Shown here in pieces: positions 48,301 through 61,163 of a DNA stretch of 64,000 bases (position 1 is its first letter; each line of letters starts with the position of its first letter). The DNA comes from Saccharum officinarum (Eukaryota > Streptophyta > Magnoliopsida > Poales > Poaceae): NCBI GenBank assembly GCA_020631735.1, contig CM036188.1, positions 14,674,214 through 14,738,213 of the forward strand. The letters run 5' to 3'. The notes beneath the pieces were generated by a model. The model was not told the origin of the DNA, made no database searches, and saw only the letters and a list, made by a program, of their open reading frames with translations. Both the position numbers and the translations under genes were made by a program.

Positions 48301-50066
48301 ATTCAGTGATTTGGATTTGGATTTATTAAAAATTTCTTTTGCATCTGAAATTAATGAAATCCACAAAGTTTCAGAAGTTTTGATCCAAATTGCAGTATTA
48401 AAAACGTTAGATGAAATCTGAAAAATGTGAATTTCTAAATGGCTCACTAATATGCTTCCTACTTTGCATTTACAACTTAGCCGTAGGCCACAACCTTGGA
48501 CAAGCTTCAATTATGACTAGAATGGGTGGCTGGTTTGAACCGTAGTGCAGTAATTGTATCCCCTCTTAGATGAAAGAAAATTGAAGGAAAATATGGTTTA
48601 GACGAAAAATCTACCCCAAGACCAATTAGACACAGGTGAGGGTTCTTATCGCATCAGCAAAGTATATAACAACAATACAATTCCAAAAGAAAGATACTCC
48701 CTCTGGTCACAAAAACATGTCATTTTGGGAAAGCTTTGGTCAAAGCTTAAAAATTACAAACATTATTAACTTTTAAATTAATGGGTTTTAAGATATATAA
48801 GTTATATGTATACATTTGTATTCAAAACACTTGCAAAGCCTCATGAATTTGAACAATTTTAAGAAACATTCTAGAACAAATTAGAGGTCAAAGATACACA
48901 TCGACATTTTAGGGAAAAAAGATACGCATAAAGAATCGTGCAAAGTCAATGTGACAATTATTTTTGTCCAAAGGTAGTACTTCTGAAGGAATTTTTGGGT
49001 GAAATAATTTTCTTTTTGTCAATGAACCAACGATAGTGCACAAAACCACAAATAACAAAATTCAATTACATCTAGCGAAAACTATAACATAAGTGTAACT
49101 ACAACTGAAAACAATGAGATGTCGACTTGGCTATGAACAAACAGTAACACACACAAGTACAAAAAACAATTATTTTCCATAGGGCTAATGAATGCGCTGT
49201 AATGTCTGAAACTAAAAACAATATCATTAAGAAGTCAATCAACACCATCTAGCGCTTATGAACAAACAATAACAGTCTAATAATGCATACTGAAAACAGA
49301 CAAAATTTTAGTTTCCATGCAATGCTTACAAAACAAACTGTGAGTATGAAGCTACAAATGACAAAAATAAGTAGCCAGCTCCACTGTACTTAGCACTTAG
49401 GAACAGGCGGTAACATACAAAACTAGAACACAAACAGTTATTAGCTTGAACACATGCAACCACAAAAATCAAGACTTTATGATTGGCATATGCACCAGAC
49501 TTTAATGATATCCTACCCAAGCATTCATATCCAGCAGCTCTACCGAGTTATAATAAGCAATCCACAATGCATCTATCTAGAACAACATCCAAAAATGGTA
49601 GTACAACAAATTCTCATGATTGCTATTCTCTGTACGATCAGAATTGAAGAATGGTATGCACAAAAATGGGAAAAATGAGTTTGATCAAGGGCTTTACTGA
49701 TGACCGGGAGATCCATCTCCAGGCCGATGAGCTCAAGGAGCTTGAAGCCGTCCATGTTGGGCATGACGATGTCACTGATCACCAGGTCGAACTGGTTCCT
49801 ATCCTTCCTCTCCCTGAGCATGTCCAATGCCGTCTTGGCGTCCGTCACCACCGTTACTGCATCGCAACACCAGAATTCCAAAACAATTTCATCGTCCGGC
49901 CTAAAATTCTCACAATGGAATCAGGGAAATAGGGGCAGCTAAGAATACAAGAACACAGACCGTTGTAGTTGCAATACTTCAGCTGCCTCTCTAGGATCTT
50001 GAGGCAGACGCGGTCGTCATCGACGGCGAGCACGCGCAGCCCCGCTGGGAAGGTGTCCGCATCCAT
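45319..50066 (-). CDS. Type-B two-component response regulator (ARR-B/ORR type)
   Basis: Six coding exons on the minus strand: 50066-49961, 49856-49698, 47800-47420, 47329-47253, 46994-45726 and 45375-45319. The product is 682 residues. The receiver domain (about 10-130) has the acidic pocket D16-D18, phospho-acceptor D64 in DLVISDIVMPNMDG, S91 and K113 in VKPVR. A basic linker RRKKYSKKNKR follows. The GARP/Myb DNA-binding domain (about 192-246) reads RVRWCGQLHRKFVEAV and IDRAVPKKILEIMNAEG, ending SHLQKYRIYLKK. The long C-terminal region is Ser/Asn-rich and ends in an acidic DDLDDFLANL and FFIDVDRAFAP, an activation-type tail. These proteins are the nuclear transcription factors at the end of the cytokinin phosphorelay. 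A 5'UTR intron (50080-50172) precedes the start. Intron 2 (1,897 bp) contains a MITE. All key phosphorelay residues are present. Confidence 0.95.
48697..48977. mobile_element. Stowaway-like MITE in response-regulator intron 2
   Basis: The ends CTCCCTCTGGTCACAAAAA and, inverted, CTACCTTTGGACAAAAATA are flanked by TA. Length is 281 bp. Inner arms tgtcattttg/ cgacattttag are weaker. Confidence 0.65.
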
Positions 50067-50284
50067 CTCTTCCGATCCCCTATATCGAAAACATACATGA
50101 TCAGTTCCAAGAAAAGCAACCGCCGACCACCAAATCCCCGCAAGGAATCCGAGAAGACTCGAACTTTCTTACCTGCTGCAATGGTTTGTGTCCAAGAACC
50201 TCCGAGGAGCAACAGACACAGAGGTTAAAGCGAGGCAATTTCCGGGTGAAGAAGAGAAATGCAGCGAGTGCAAGGGGAAGGGGG

Positions 50285-50292
50285 ATTTATAG
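50285..50292 (-). promoter_or_regulatory. TATA box of the response regulator
   Basis: CTATAAAT on the minus strand lies about 220 bp above the start codon. The transcription start would be near 50255, which fits the 5'UTR intron with donor at 50171-50172. Confidence 0.55.
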
Positions 50293-50399
50293 CTGGGGCA
50301 AGGGGGATTGGGGGGAGGAGCGCGGATCGGAATGGATGCGCGCGGCTGCAAAGATGGAAGGTGTTCATCCTTGCGATCTGGAGTTTCCCTCACATTAAT

Positions 50400-50835
50400 T
50401 CTTGTCTTTAGTTATCCTGTGCTTCCACCACCAGACTTGCTGGGTTTGATCGTCGCTGTGCTGTGGTTCGCTTCAGTTTCTTGATGGATGGAAAACCAGC
50501 CAAACCACCCAAGAATCGCCCATGGTTTAAGAATTGCGGTCTGCAATAATGGCTGGACTCACCTGTCACCGTTGGTCGTGACGGAGGAGCCTCCCGAGAT
50601 ATGGATTCGGCGGCCATGGTGTACATGCACGACGCAATTGGAAACCTCCAACCTGCTTTTTCGTTCATGAGAGTCTCCATCCCCACTATCTATCGGCCAC
50701 CCAATTTGTTTTCTGTTGGTGCATCTGGTGTGTGGAGGTGCCGGCGAGGGAGTCGATCAGATCGTGGTATGGCAAGTGCTGACCTGGTGACAACAATGGG
50801 GTCCATGCCGGTCAAACCGTGTATCTTCTAGCTCG

Positions 50836-50836
<1 letters not shown>
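50400..50836. other. Upstream flank of the response regulator
   Basis: No gene or repeat that I can name. Short open frames on both strands overlap and have no domain. Confidence 0.4.

Positions 50837-50906
<70 letters not shown>
50837..50906. repeat. (TTA)n microsatellite
   Basis: About 23 units of a trinucleotide TTA/ATT repeat, read directly. Confidence 0.95.
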
Positions 50907-50984
50907 GTAAACATAGAATCAATGAATATATAATATATATAAATATATATAATAAGACTCTAATAGAATGGTTTTGATCACAAA

Positions 50985-51196
50985 AGACCGAAGGGCCTTG
51001 CTGCCATACTCCATTACCCTAAGCGACGTCCCCGTCGAGAGTGAGACACCTGTGGTGACTTCGTGAATCTCGAAATTTACCGGCTCAGTCCTTCGGAGGT
51101 GCTCATAGGGGTAGGGCTTGCGTACGCGTGTTCATGGGGTGAGTGTGCATGCGTGTTATGGGCGTTCACGTTGTACTGTGTAATTCTCACAAAAAA
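50985..51196 (+). mobile_element. SINE-like element
   Basis: The phrases ttcggaggtgctcatagggg and gggtgagtgtgcatgcgtg, and the end ctgtgtaattctcacaaaaaa, resemble the 3' region shared by several rice-type SINE families. No target duplication was identified, so the bounds are approximate. Confidence 0.45.
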
Positions 51197-52079
51197 TGTA
51201 AGATCTTAAATAAATCTCAGCCTTTAATTTTTAAAATATATACATTAGTTAAGTAATTAATTAATAATTTAAAAATAACAAACAAAATCACTAAAATCCC
51301 GCCAGATCTCCTTCCTTAATTGCTTCTGGGCCAAAACAGTCAAAATTACTAACAAAATTTCTAAGAAGAACTATTTAGTCCTTAATTAACAAAATCCCTG
51401 CCAGGTCTTCCGGATTGAGTTTGCAGGATAAATAAAATCATTTAAATGTATATTTAGTCCAAATTACTAACAAAATTTCTCAATCAAATGTCTTCATAGT
51501 ACCCATGGCTCTAGCTCTAAATATTTCTAGATCTATGAGTGACCAGCTCCAAGAACTATTGGAGCTAGAACTATGCCAAAAATAGGTTCTATAGCTCAAA
51601 GGCAATGTAAGCATCAATACAACAGCATATCTAAAATTTGCTCCAATATCCATCTTGGAAGTTGTTGCATGGAGAACATCTTCTCAATGAAAGATTTTTT
51701 CACTAATTACATGAGCAGTTAGCAAACAATTCTACACCTCACTGGAGTCGAGTATCAATCCCTAGTGTTGATGTCAGGGCTTGTTCGGGGTTGGCTGGCT
51801 AGGGGGCGACTAGGGCAGAGTGGATGATGAGGACATGACACCTTTGGATATGACCATTAATTATAATGTGAGCTCGTTCCTACATTTGCATAGTGATTTT
51901 TGGTTAGCATCACTACTAAAAATAGAATTACTCCTACTAATAGCAATGGCGCCAGACACGATATGATAATTATTAACTTGTCACAATTACAGTAGCCACC
52001 TATCAATTAACCTTCATCTCTAATATTAAACTAGATTGTCATCCCTAGTGAGGAACTTAGAAATGTTTATTGGTTCTAT
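51197..52079. other. Repeat-derived non-coding DNA
   Basis: Includes 51822-51905, which matches 55515-55598 (gatgatgaggacatgacacc, atgaccatt-attataa-gtgagctc). No intact gene. Confidence 0.5.
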
Positions 52080-55000
52080 CTAGCATTACTACAAGAATAA
52101 CATCAAATAGGAATCTATTATTTCATGTGACTAAAAAGAATATAAAGATACGAATAAAAAGAATTCTGCAAGCGGATAGATAATTATACTATTGTAGCAT
52201 TTTACCTAGAGTATTACCAGGTTGTCGATTTATAATTCTACCACTAGGAAGGTATGACCATGAATATAATAGTATTAATAATTTATGAATATGCATGAGA
52301 GAATGAACTGTTGACACTTCTTAGCATCACTCGCGTTAGGTTGTCATCCCCAACATGACACCAAGAGTGTGGTTGTATTGTACTCATGCCACTTAACTAT
52401 ATAAAGATATTAAAGTATATATCTGCAAGCGCACAGATAAATACACCCGTTGCAGCATTTCACCCAAGTTTATCCTAGGTATCGTTATTTATATTTAACC
52501 AAAGGAGAACAAACAGAGGGGCACATATTAATTAAAGGGTACTCTACACATGTGATATGAATATTCGAAATCACTATCCTTTACTCTCAAACAGGAATCA
52601 ATCAAATAAAAAGAGATAAAATATATGATAATCAGACCATTCAAATGATATTCCTTAGAGCAGTACTACTGTGACAAGTCATTGATAAGAATATAAAGTA
52701 AGAGAATAACTCCTAAGTAATCCATTAACTATTAGTCATAATCTACATTGATTAGTGCAATTATATCAGACAATCATTGGCTAGGTTATCTCATATCCAT
52801 AAACAAGGAACATCTCCATTACGAAGCTGAGAAACAAAGTAACAACTAAGTAATGAGACCGCGTTCTAATAAGTTCTACACTTGGGGAGTGGACTACAAA
52901 GGACTCAATAGGAATGTCACACCCACGATCTACCACATGGCCCGGAGTATAGAGTGCATTTGCAGGTAAACAGTGTATAAGTACCACACTTACACAATGT
53001 TGACCACCCACCCATGACTCAATAAGGTGAGTGCTTTGCAAACATGTGTATAAACATACTGATAAACTATCTATGCCAAATATATAATCAAAGCAGACTA
53101 ATCTCATAATAATCAAGGATATAATATAGATTAAGAACAAGATCATATCTAATGTATCAAGAATAATGATCAAGAACAATGAACTAGAACTAGACAATGA
53201 TGAACTAGAACAATTACAAACTAGAACATAAACAATTAAAACATGAAGAACTAGAACATGAACTAGATCAAGAACTAGAAGAACTGATAAACTAGATGAA
53301 TATCTGAAGAACAATGTTGATACAAGAGAGAAGAACTGGATTTACCAAGCTCCTCTTGACTAGATCTACAGCCCAAGGCTGCTTGACTCCTCTACTTCTA
53401 ATTCTAATCTAGCTATGCCTAGATCTGATGGAGCTCTAAGGAGATGAGAGTTGCTGGTTGGTCTTTTGCTTTCTGGTTGATGATTGATTGAATGAATTCT
53501 CCTCTGGAGGAGGGTCTGGGGCCTCGTTTATATAGCCCAGAGCATGGAACCATGGCCCTTGGATCAAACCGACTTTCACATAGGGTTAGGATGCATCCTT
53601 GGAGATTGTTGAAGTAGCTTGCAAAGGAAGGAGCCGAGGGGCGGCGGCCAGGGGCTGGTCGACCTAGGGTTGAGGCCGGTCGGCCCCACCTGGCGGCGCC
53701 TCATGGAGTCCTCTGGTGTCCTCTAGAAGCCTCTTGCGTATTCGTGATGTGGAGATTAGGCCGATTCACGTGGGTTCCTTCTCGTGGAAGATATCAATTC
53801 CTGAATTATTCTGATAACCCCCTGCAAAATATAGATTCACCAAAACTCGTGGAATTTCGTTAGTTGACACCCTAAACCTATGTTGGTGATCATTTATTAG
53901 CCCTTTATATATTTATTTTAACCCTTTATTATGGAAGATAACCATCGTCAACATGAACCAATATCATATACTCTACTCAAAATAGGGATAAGTCACAAGA
54001 TAATAAATAAGATATATAAATGATAAGTACTTGATCAATCATCATGATAAATAAATAGTAACTCAGAGCACTCTAGTTAAGCGATAGGTGAAGTCCAATT
54101 AGAATATTAGAAAGATAATTCCTAAGTAGTCTTACTAACATGTCAAATGCTTAGTCTAATTAATTATATATAGTGATCATAGTCAAATTATGCCACATAA
54201 GGAACATTAACTTAGAAAAGTTGAAAATAGAGTCCTCTCCTTTGAGACCGGGTTCTACCAATATCAATATATACGGGGGATGGACTGCAAAGGACTCAAC
54301 ACATCTGTCACCTACACGATCTACTACACGTCCCGACATATAAGAGCAACCGCAGATAAACAAATATCTAAGCACCACGCTCACATAATGTCTATCACTC
54401 ACCCATGGTCCTGTAGGGTGAGCGCTATACGATCTTATGCATGGTTTCCATAATCTAGCTACACCGAATATAAAACTAGAGCAAACAATGAACATTGCTT
54501 TCAATGACATAAATGATATAAAGCTTAATGTTGACATAAACATAGTAGCAATGATACAATCTCAATGAAATAAAGAAATAGAGTAAAATACAAGAGATAT
54601 ACCGAACCACGCTCTTGCCAACGTCAGGAATCGAAGCATTGCTTGATCTCTCTCTAGACCTAATCTAACTAGCCTAAGCTCTAATCTAGAGAAACTCTGA
54701 GGAACTAGGGTTGGCTCTGGATGAATTGATCTTCAACTGAATAGCTTGATGACTTGATGCTTCAGGGGGGTGCAGGGGTCCTTATATAGCCCTAGGGGTT
54801 GAACGCAAGCCCTTGGATCAAACTGACTTTCACGTAGGGTGGAGATGCATCCTAGGAGGCGGTGGAGGAATACTCCAGAAGCTCATGGAGGAATCCCCTC
54901 ATAGGTGGCCGGGCGGCACAAGGGTGGGGCCGGTCGGCCCCACCTGGTGGTGTCTTGTCCTCCCGTTCATTCCCATGCCTTCTAGTGTCTTCTATAGTCT

Positions 55001-55212
55001 TCTAGTGTATCCTTCGTCGCGATCAAGTTTCATCCTTTTTCTCAATTAGGTCCCCCTTCCTACATTTTCTGGAATAATCCTGCGGAAAACAGAGATTCAC
55101 CAAAACTCATGGAATTTATCAGTTTAAACCCTAGATCTATGTATATTCTTGTATTTGAACCATTTCTCTTGTTTATTCACATATAAAATGTTGACGTTAT
55201 CCACCGTCAACA
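52080..55212 (-). mobile_element. Solo LTR B, split by solo LTR A
   Basis: The parts 52080-52308 and 53954-55212 belong to the same LTR family as 52309-53953 and 59516-61163. They share the ctgcaagcg(g/c)a(t/c)aga phrase, a minus-strand TATA region (ttatatagccct near 54780), accaaaactcatgg and the end ccgtcaaca at 55212. Its left end is not resolved. No internal retrotransposon domains adjoin it. Confidence 0.7.
52309..53953 (-). mobile_element. Solo LTR A (about 1.65 kb) with TGAAC duplication
   Basis: It starts TGTTGACACTTC and ends CATCGTCAACA, giving TG...CA ends with a TGTTGAC inverted terminus. TGAAC is duplicated at 52304-52308 and 53954-53958. The promoter-like CTATATAAA lies on the minus strand near 53527-53535, so the element reads leftwards. 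No gag-pol is attached, so it is a solo LTR left by LTR-LTR recombination. It is inserted into LTR B of the same family. Confidence 0.9.
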
Positions 55213-57698
55213 ATATGCTGATTTGCCATGGTTATCTATATGTACATATCATTTTATTGGCAAATATAGTTGTAAAGGAGAGTGTATGGTGCATCGTGTC
55301 TATATTAGTTCAAATGTGAAATATCCTTTTATTGTGCATAAATATGATCAACTAGATGGCTGCAAAAGCTATAATCTTGTCATGTGGAGATCCCTAAGTT
55401 TTATTATAAAGAAACATGTTAAATTTCAAGAAAGGGAGCAATATTGGCTACTGCCTAAAACCTGTCCTTCAACTAAGTTCATACCGTGGACAGTTTGTTG
55501 TCAAGAAGGGGAGGATGATGAGGACATGACACCTTTGCATATGACCATTGATTATAAGGTGAGCTCATTCCTATATTTGCATAGTGATTTCTGGTACAAT
55601 TTACTTGGTTCCACATGTACATATTATTATTTGCTTGTAGGTACATTTGTGTCCCAAAGTGCAGGTCCATCAAATTTGAACTTTCAGTTCATCGTCGGCC
55701 CGATAATACTTCATTGGAAAGACCATAACTCGTTCATCCAGAGTGAGTTTGAGGTCCATGAGCACTTGATGGAAAGCTGGTTTGATAAGCTTTCAAATAG
55801 ATCATCCCACCTCAATATCACACCGGCAAGGCCTCCAAATCATTAAGATATTCTGTCGCTATTTCTGTCGGACGCTACATCGTTGTTATGGGCTTGTTAT
55901 TCATCCTTGGAACCCTAGCCTAAGTGGGAGCATTCCCCAAGGAGATGGAGAACTCACCAAGGAAGTCCTTGGACGTCCTCCTCCTTGGCCACCTCCTTAG
56001 GAGGCCAGCAAGGGCGTCCAAGCTAAGACGGAAGCCCAGTCCAGCTCGAGTTCGAGTCTGCCTCAGCCTACAGGACCAGTCTGCAATATAAAGGATGCCC
56101 AGGACACATCCGGACTCCGTTTTTGATGATACACATACGGATGGCAAGATAATTTCATAAGCTAACCAATGGATTTGGTTTGAGGCCCAAATTCCACCGG
56201 TGTCTATGGGAATCATCAAAACAAGTTAGCATCTAGAATCTGTTAGGTGCTGCGCCACTACTTTTGGTCCGTTGGGCCGTGTATCGTCTTTGGGCTTGTT
56301 AGGGGGCACATCCAGGGGAGCGACTACCCTTAGACCTTATATTCAATCACCGCTGGTGTTGTAAGGGTTTGGGTTTTTCTTTAGATCAATCTATCTTTGA
56401 ACAGTTGCCATTATCGGTTTGTGAAACCCCACATTCGAGATCTTAATCATATATCTGCAATTGTCACTATACTTGAGTTGCGTGTTATCTTGTTCTTGCT
56501 TGTGTTCTTTGATTCATAGTCGGGATTAGCCTTCTTGGTGAGGTCAACCAAATTGTGACATGGTTGATAACCAGAAGAGACGTGGTGCTAAGGTTGCAGG
56601 GTTCAGGTCTTTGTGTCGCTTTCCGACCAAATCGATAGTTATCTTGAACCTGATGGAATATCAAGAACCCCATCCCCATCACTGGAGGTGGTGGCATGCT
56701 AGGTTGGCGGCAGGTACAAGTGAGGTGGTAGCGGCGCTAGGCGCAGGGGAGAGGCGACGACGCTTTGGAGCAAGAGAGAGAGATTTGTTTAAAGAGAAAG
56801 GCTCTATTTCCTTCTTGAGTTAGAATAGTTACGATGCCCTATATTTATAGTTCCTATTGGACTTGCACACCAAGCAATCTATCAAGGAGTCCTTATAGAT
56901 TTGGACCCCCTTTCCTAAAACCAAATTCTCTCCTTTCCTAAGAAATCTAAATTCCTTCCCTAAAAAAATCTACACCTATTTTTCCTAAATATCTTAATTC
57001 TCCAAAATCATCCAAAATTTGGGATGACATGAAGGTGGAGGACCTCCCCCCTTGCCACGCCTCCTCCTGGTGCGCGCATGTGCCCCATGGCCTTGGGCGC
57101 CGCTGGGTCTTGGGCTCACGCTAGCCTATTAGGCCCGCTATGGAGGACTCCCTTTGGGAGTGTGATATCTTCCCCCTTCTCCACTTGGCTCATCCACGAG
57201 CTGAATCATTGGCTAGTCATCGATGCCTTTTGGTGGTGTAGTCGATCTGGCAACTCACTCAATGTGGACCAATAGATCACCATGGTGAATTCCTATGAAT
57301 ACTAGGTTGCGGGGCTCCCGGTCGAGGATGAACTCAAAGCAATATTGGAGATTGCCGATATAGCCATGGAGCTAGTAGTGGTGCTCTCCCATGGCCGCCT
57401 CTGGGAGGAGTGGCTGCTGAGCTCAGACGAGGGTTGCTCTAGCGATGCTGGTGTCAAGGTGCATGTGGTGCGGTCCCTGTGGAGGTTGCTCAAAACCCCA
57501 TACCTTGTTGTTCGTGTTGAGGAGGATGAAGCTAGGTATTTTGCAGCAGATGGTGGAGGGCTCCTGAATTGTTGGCATGGTTGTCAAGTAGAGCATCTCA
57601 CTAAACATGAAGTTGATGCCGTTGAGGTCATATGGCAAGATCAAGTGGTGACAGTTGTTGACATTGGTGTCGATGTCGATGATGACGTTGGTGACGGT
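55213..57698. other. Mixed transposon debris
   Basis: 55223-55846 is open for 207 codons on the plus strand. It contains GEDDEDMTPLHMTIDYK, which is split at a gtgagc donor-like site, and I do not recognise the family. 56000-56700 resembles Gypsy-type LTR/leader sequence (gacatggttgataaccag). 57070-57690 has no recognisable domain. Nothing here supports a functional host gene. Confidence 0.4.
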
Positions 57699-58680
57699 TG
57701 TAAGGTCCTAGATGGCTAGAGGGGGGTGAATAGCCTATAAAAAATTCTATAAATATCACTAAGCAAACTTGTTAGAATAACAAACGGCGTAAAGCAAGTT
57801 TTGCTTAGCCAAAGGTTGTGATGCAAGCCTCCTATCCACAAGTCTAGTAGATTAAGATCTCTAGTTCACACAAGAGCTATGTCACTAAAGTTACACTAGA
57901 GAACAAGCTAACAACACTACTAGCAAAGCTACTACTAGAGCTACACAAGATAATCTAGTGAATGTAAATGCAAGAGAGAGGATTGTGATTCTTATACCGA
58001 CGGTGGAGTGAAGATGTTGCCAATCACCAAGAAGATATATAATCAATCAATATTGACAACAATACAATATGAAGACCAAACACCGGGAGACAAGAGACAC
58101 AATATTTTTGTTCACCCGGTGTTCACTTGTGCACCGACAAGCTACGTCACCGGTTGTGTCGACCAACACTTAGATGGTTCCCCGGTGTGACCCTCAAGTC
58201 ACTTGCCCCTCAAGGCACGCCCCGCAAGGCACCGCAAGACGCCACTCTCAAGTGAGGTAACTCAATGACACGCGGATTCCACTAGAGTTGCTTTTGGCGT
58301 CCCGCCGAGGAAAGCACAAGAACCTCTCACAATCAACCGGAGGTGGCCAAGAACAATCACCTTATCTTGCCAACGCCTCCAACAATCTCCAAGCCGGCTA
58401 GGAGCGGTACTCTCCAAGAGTAACAAGAAATCCACCGGCTAAACCACCCACAAGTGCCACTAGATGCCCTCAAGCTATGCAATGCACTTTGGGATCACTC
58501 AATCTCACTTTTGATTTGCAATCAAGCAAGAGAGATGAGTGGGAGGAGTAGCTCTAACTCAAAGGATGCACAAGAGTGTTAGAAATGCCAAGAGACCACC
58601 CCAAGGGCCGGCCAACGAGTATTTATAAGCATCCCAAACAAATAGAGCCGTTGCCACTCCACTGACCGTTTTTTTTCCGG

Positions 58681-59170
58681 GACGACCGGACGCGCCGGTC
58701 GAAACTGACCAGACGCGCTACACCACGTCCGGTCGCCCTGCGCCATCCACGTGTCCACCGAATTCAAACGCGACCGTTAGATCCTCCAACGGTCACTGCA
58801 CGCTAACGGTCAAACGCGATGACCGGACGCGCCGCTCAACCGACCGGACGCGCCGGTCGCACAGTACCGCGCGCCCGCGAAGCAACGACCGGACGCGCTC
58901 CAGAGAATGACCGGACGCGACAGTGCCAGTGTCCGGTCGGAGTCCAGTAAGCTCCCTTGACGACCGGACGCGTCCGATCATGTGTGACCGGACGCTCACC
59001 GCGTCCGATCGACCTTGCGAACTGTTGTTCCCTCAGGGCGCCTGACCAGACGCCGCCGGTCCCGCGAGTGACCGGACGCGCCGGTTGCAAACCCTAGCCC
59101 ACGCGTTTGTCTGCTCCGCTGTACTGACCGGACGCGTCCGGTCACACCGTGACCGCGTCCGGTGCAGCGT
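58681..59170. repeat. GACCGGACGCG repeat array in the SIRE LTR
   Basis: About nine GACCGGACGC units occur (58684, 58822, 58841, 58889, 58908, 58961, 58987, 59071, 59126). Several continue as a near palindrome, GACCGGACGCGCCGGTCG or with GTCCGGTC. The spacing is irregular, 15-140 bp. The array is rich in CpG. Confidence 0.9.
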
Positions 59171-59515
59171 CCGATCACCTCTGTGACCTCCGTTCGCCTC
59201 CGTTTCTTTTCCGACTTCCGGCGTAGTGGAAAATAGGCATTTCATTTCCCCGAAATCGCCTGAATCCCGCGCTCGCACGCTCGGCGGGAGGGAGAGAGGA
59301 ACCCAAACCCCTCTCTACCCGCAAACCACAGCGCGACCAATGCCACCTTTGCAAATGTGCCAACACCATCAAGTGTACATCTCCATGTGCTTGTGTGTTA
59401 GATTTTTCTCAATCATTTTCAAAGGTTTTCCAGTTAGCTCACTAGGCCCTACATGCAATGCACTTCATGAATTCACCTAGTGGCACCCGTGTGTCGAATA
59501 ACCAATAAGACTTCC

Positions 59516-61163
59516 TGTTGGGCATTCTTAACGTCATTACCAAAAGTAGACTTAGTTTTCTAATTCTGATAACGGCGCCAAAAATACCGAACCTATCCCT
59601 CATGCCACTTAAGCCAAGTTGTCATCCCCAGCATGACATGAGAGACGCGGTATTAAAATATGCAACTGCTCTTCTAAATAAATAATAAATAAGATCTGCA
59701 AGCGCACAGATTAATACCGATGTAGCATTTTAACCGGGAAGTATTCCAGGTATCGTTATTTATATTTTTACCACTGGGAAGGGATTACTAACATCAATGT
59801 TGATTATGGAATGGAATATAGGAATGAGTATCAATCATTGCATGTATAAGTGAGAGCATTCATCTATCTCTTGCATATAGGGGTAAGTGTCACATAAAAT
59901 ATAGATAAAGTATGAATGGTGACAAAGATAATTAATCTGATCAGCTAGCCACATATAATAATGATAAGCACCTCAACAGATATTCTAGCAAGTCATTAGC
60001 ATGGTATTAGGACGAACTACAAGGATATTTCCTAAGTTATTCTTAACTATAAAGTCTAGCATATCATAGTTAGTGCAAGTACACTTGGCAATCATTGCGA
60101 GAAAGGACTACGCCCATGCATAGTGATATTATCAAGGAAGATAAGAAACATAGCAATCACTCCCCCGTAATAATGTTGCTCTGCCTGCCTTACACACGGG
60201 AGGGGGACTATATAAGAACCAACGAAGCTGTCACCATCGCGGACCACCCCACGATCCGGCATATAAGGTGCAATCGCAGATAAATATGGTCTAAGCACCA
60301 CGCCTACACAATATTTATCATTTACCCATGGATCCGATGGATAAACGCTATACGATCCTAAACATGTATATAATTCCAATCTAACTAAGCCAAGCGTATA
60401 ACTACGATAAACTAAGAACAATATAATTGCAAACATAAACAAGTAGAGCATAGTCATAATCAATATATTGAAATAGAACAAAGTTGTATTCATAATATTG
60501 AAGAACAAAGATGAACAATGAAGAACAGTAAAGGAATTACCAAGAATCCTCTTGACAGATCCGGAAACCAATCGAAGATTGACTCCTTCTAGTTCTAATC
60601 CTATGTAGCTATGCTATACTAGAGATCTAGTTGATGTGGTGGCTCTAGGGCTTGATCAGAGACTCTCCTCCTGAGATTAGGGTTTGAGGAATTGAGAATA
60701 AGGGAGTGCCTCCTCCAGGGGCCAGGGGTCCTGCTTATATAGCCCCCTCAAGTGAACGTGGGCCGTCGGATCAAACCGACATTAATCGCACGGTTTTCCT
60801 TGATCCCTTAGGTCGGTGGAGCATAATCCGCGAGACGGAGCCTGATTGGCTCTCAGGCCAGGGCGGCCGCCCTAGGGGGCAGGGCGGGCGCCCTGCCTCC
60901 GGGCCTGTTCGGCCTCCCGTTCGATCTCGTGGCTTCTGGAGTCTTCTAGATGATAGAAAATCGGTGAACACGTTATTATCTCTATGTAAACCCGACGTGT
61001 GGGCCTTTCCTCCGTATTTTCTGATAACCCCTTGCAGAAACAGACAAACACCAAAACTCGTGGAATTCTGTCAGATAAAACCCTAAGTCTAGGTGTTGGT
61101 TGCATTTGGATCCTTTTCTTTATTTATTTAATAACTATATTTGGTACTTAAGGACCGTCAACA
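59516..61163 (-). mobile_element. Solo LTR C (1.65 kb) with CTTCC duplication
   Basis: It starts TGTTGGGCATTC and ends GACCGTCAACA. CTTCC is duplicated at 59511-59515 and 61164-61168. It is the same family and orientation as LTRs A and B (minus-strand TATA region near 60737). It includes ggcgccaaaaataccgaacc near its left end. It inserted into the SIRE LTR and has no internal region, so it is a solo LTR. Confidence 0.9.

Noticed and set aside
52781..53314. 177-codon hydrophobic frame on the minus strand
   Set aside because: It lies wholly within solo LTR A; related but broken frames occur in LTRs B and C, as expected for LTR sequence.
57345..57719. 124-codon frame near the SIRE LTR
   Set aside because: It crosses the LTR border, has no domain, and is low-complexity (GDDV-rich) at the end.
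60092..60571. 159-codon frame on the minus strand
   Set aside because: Part of solo LTR C; same reason as above.
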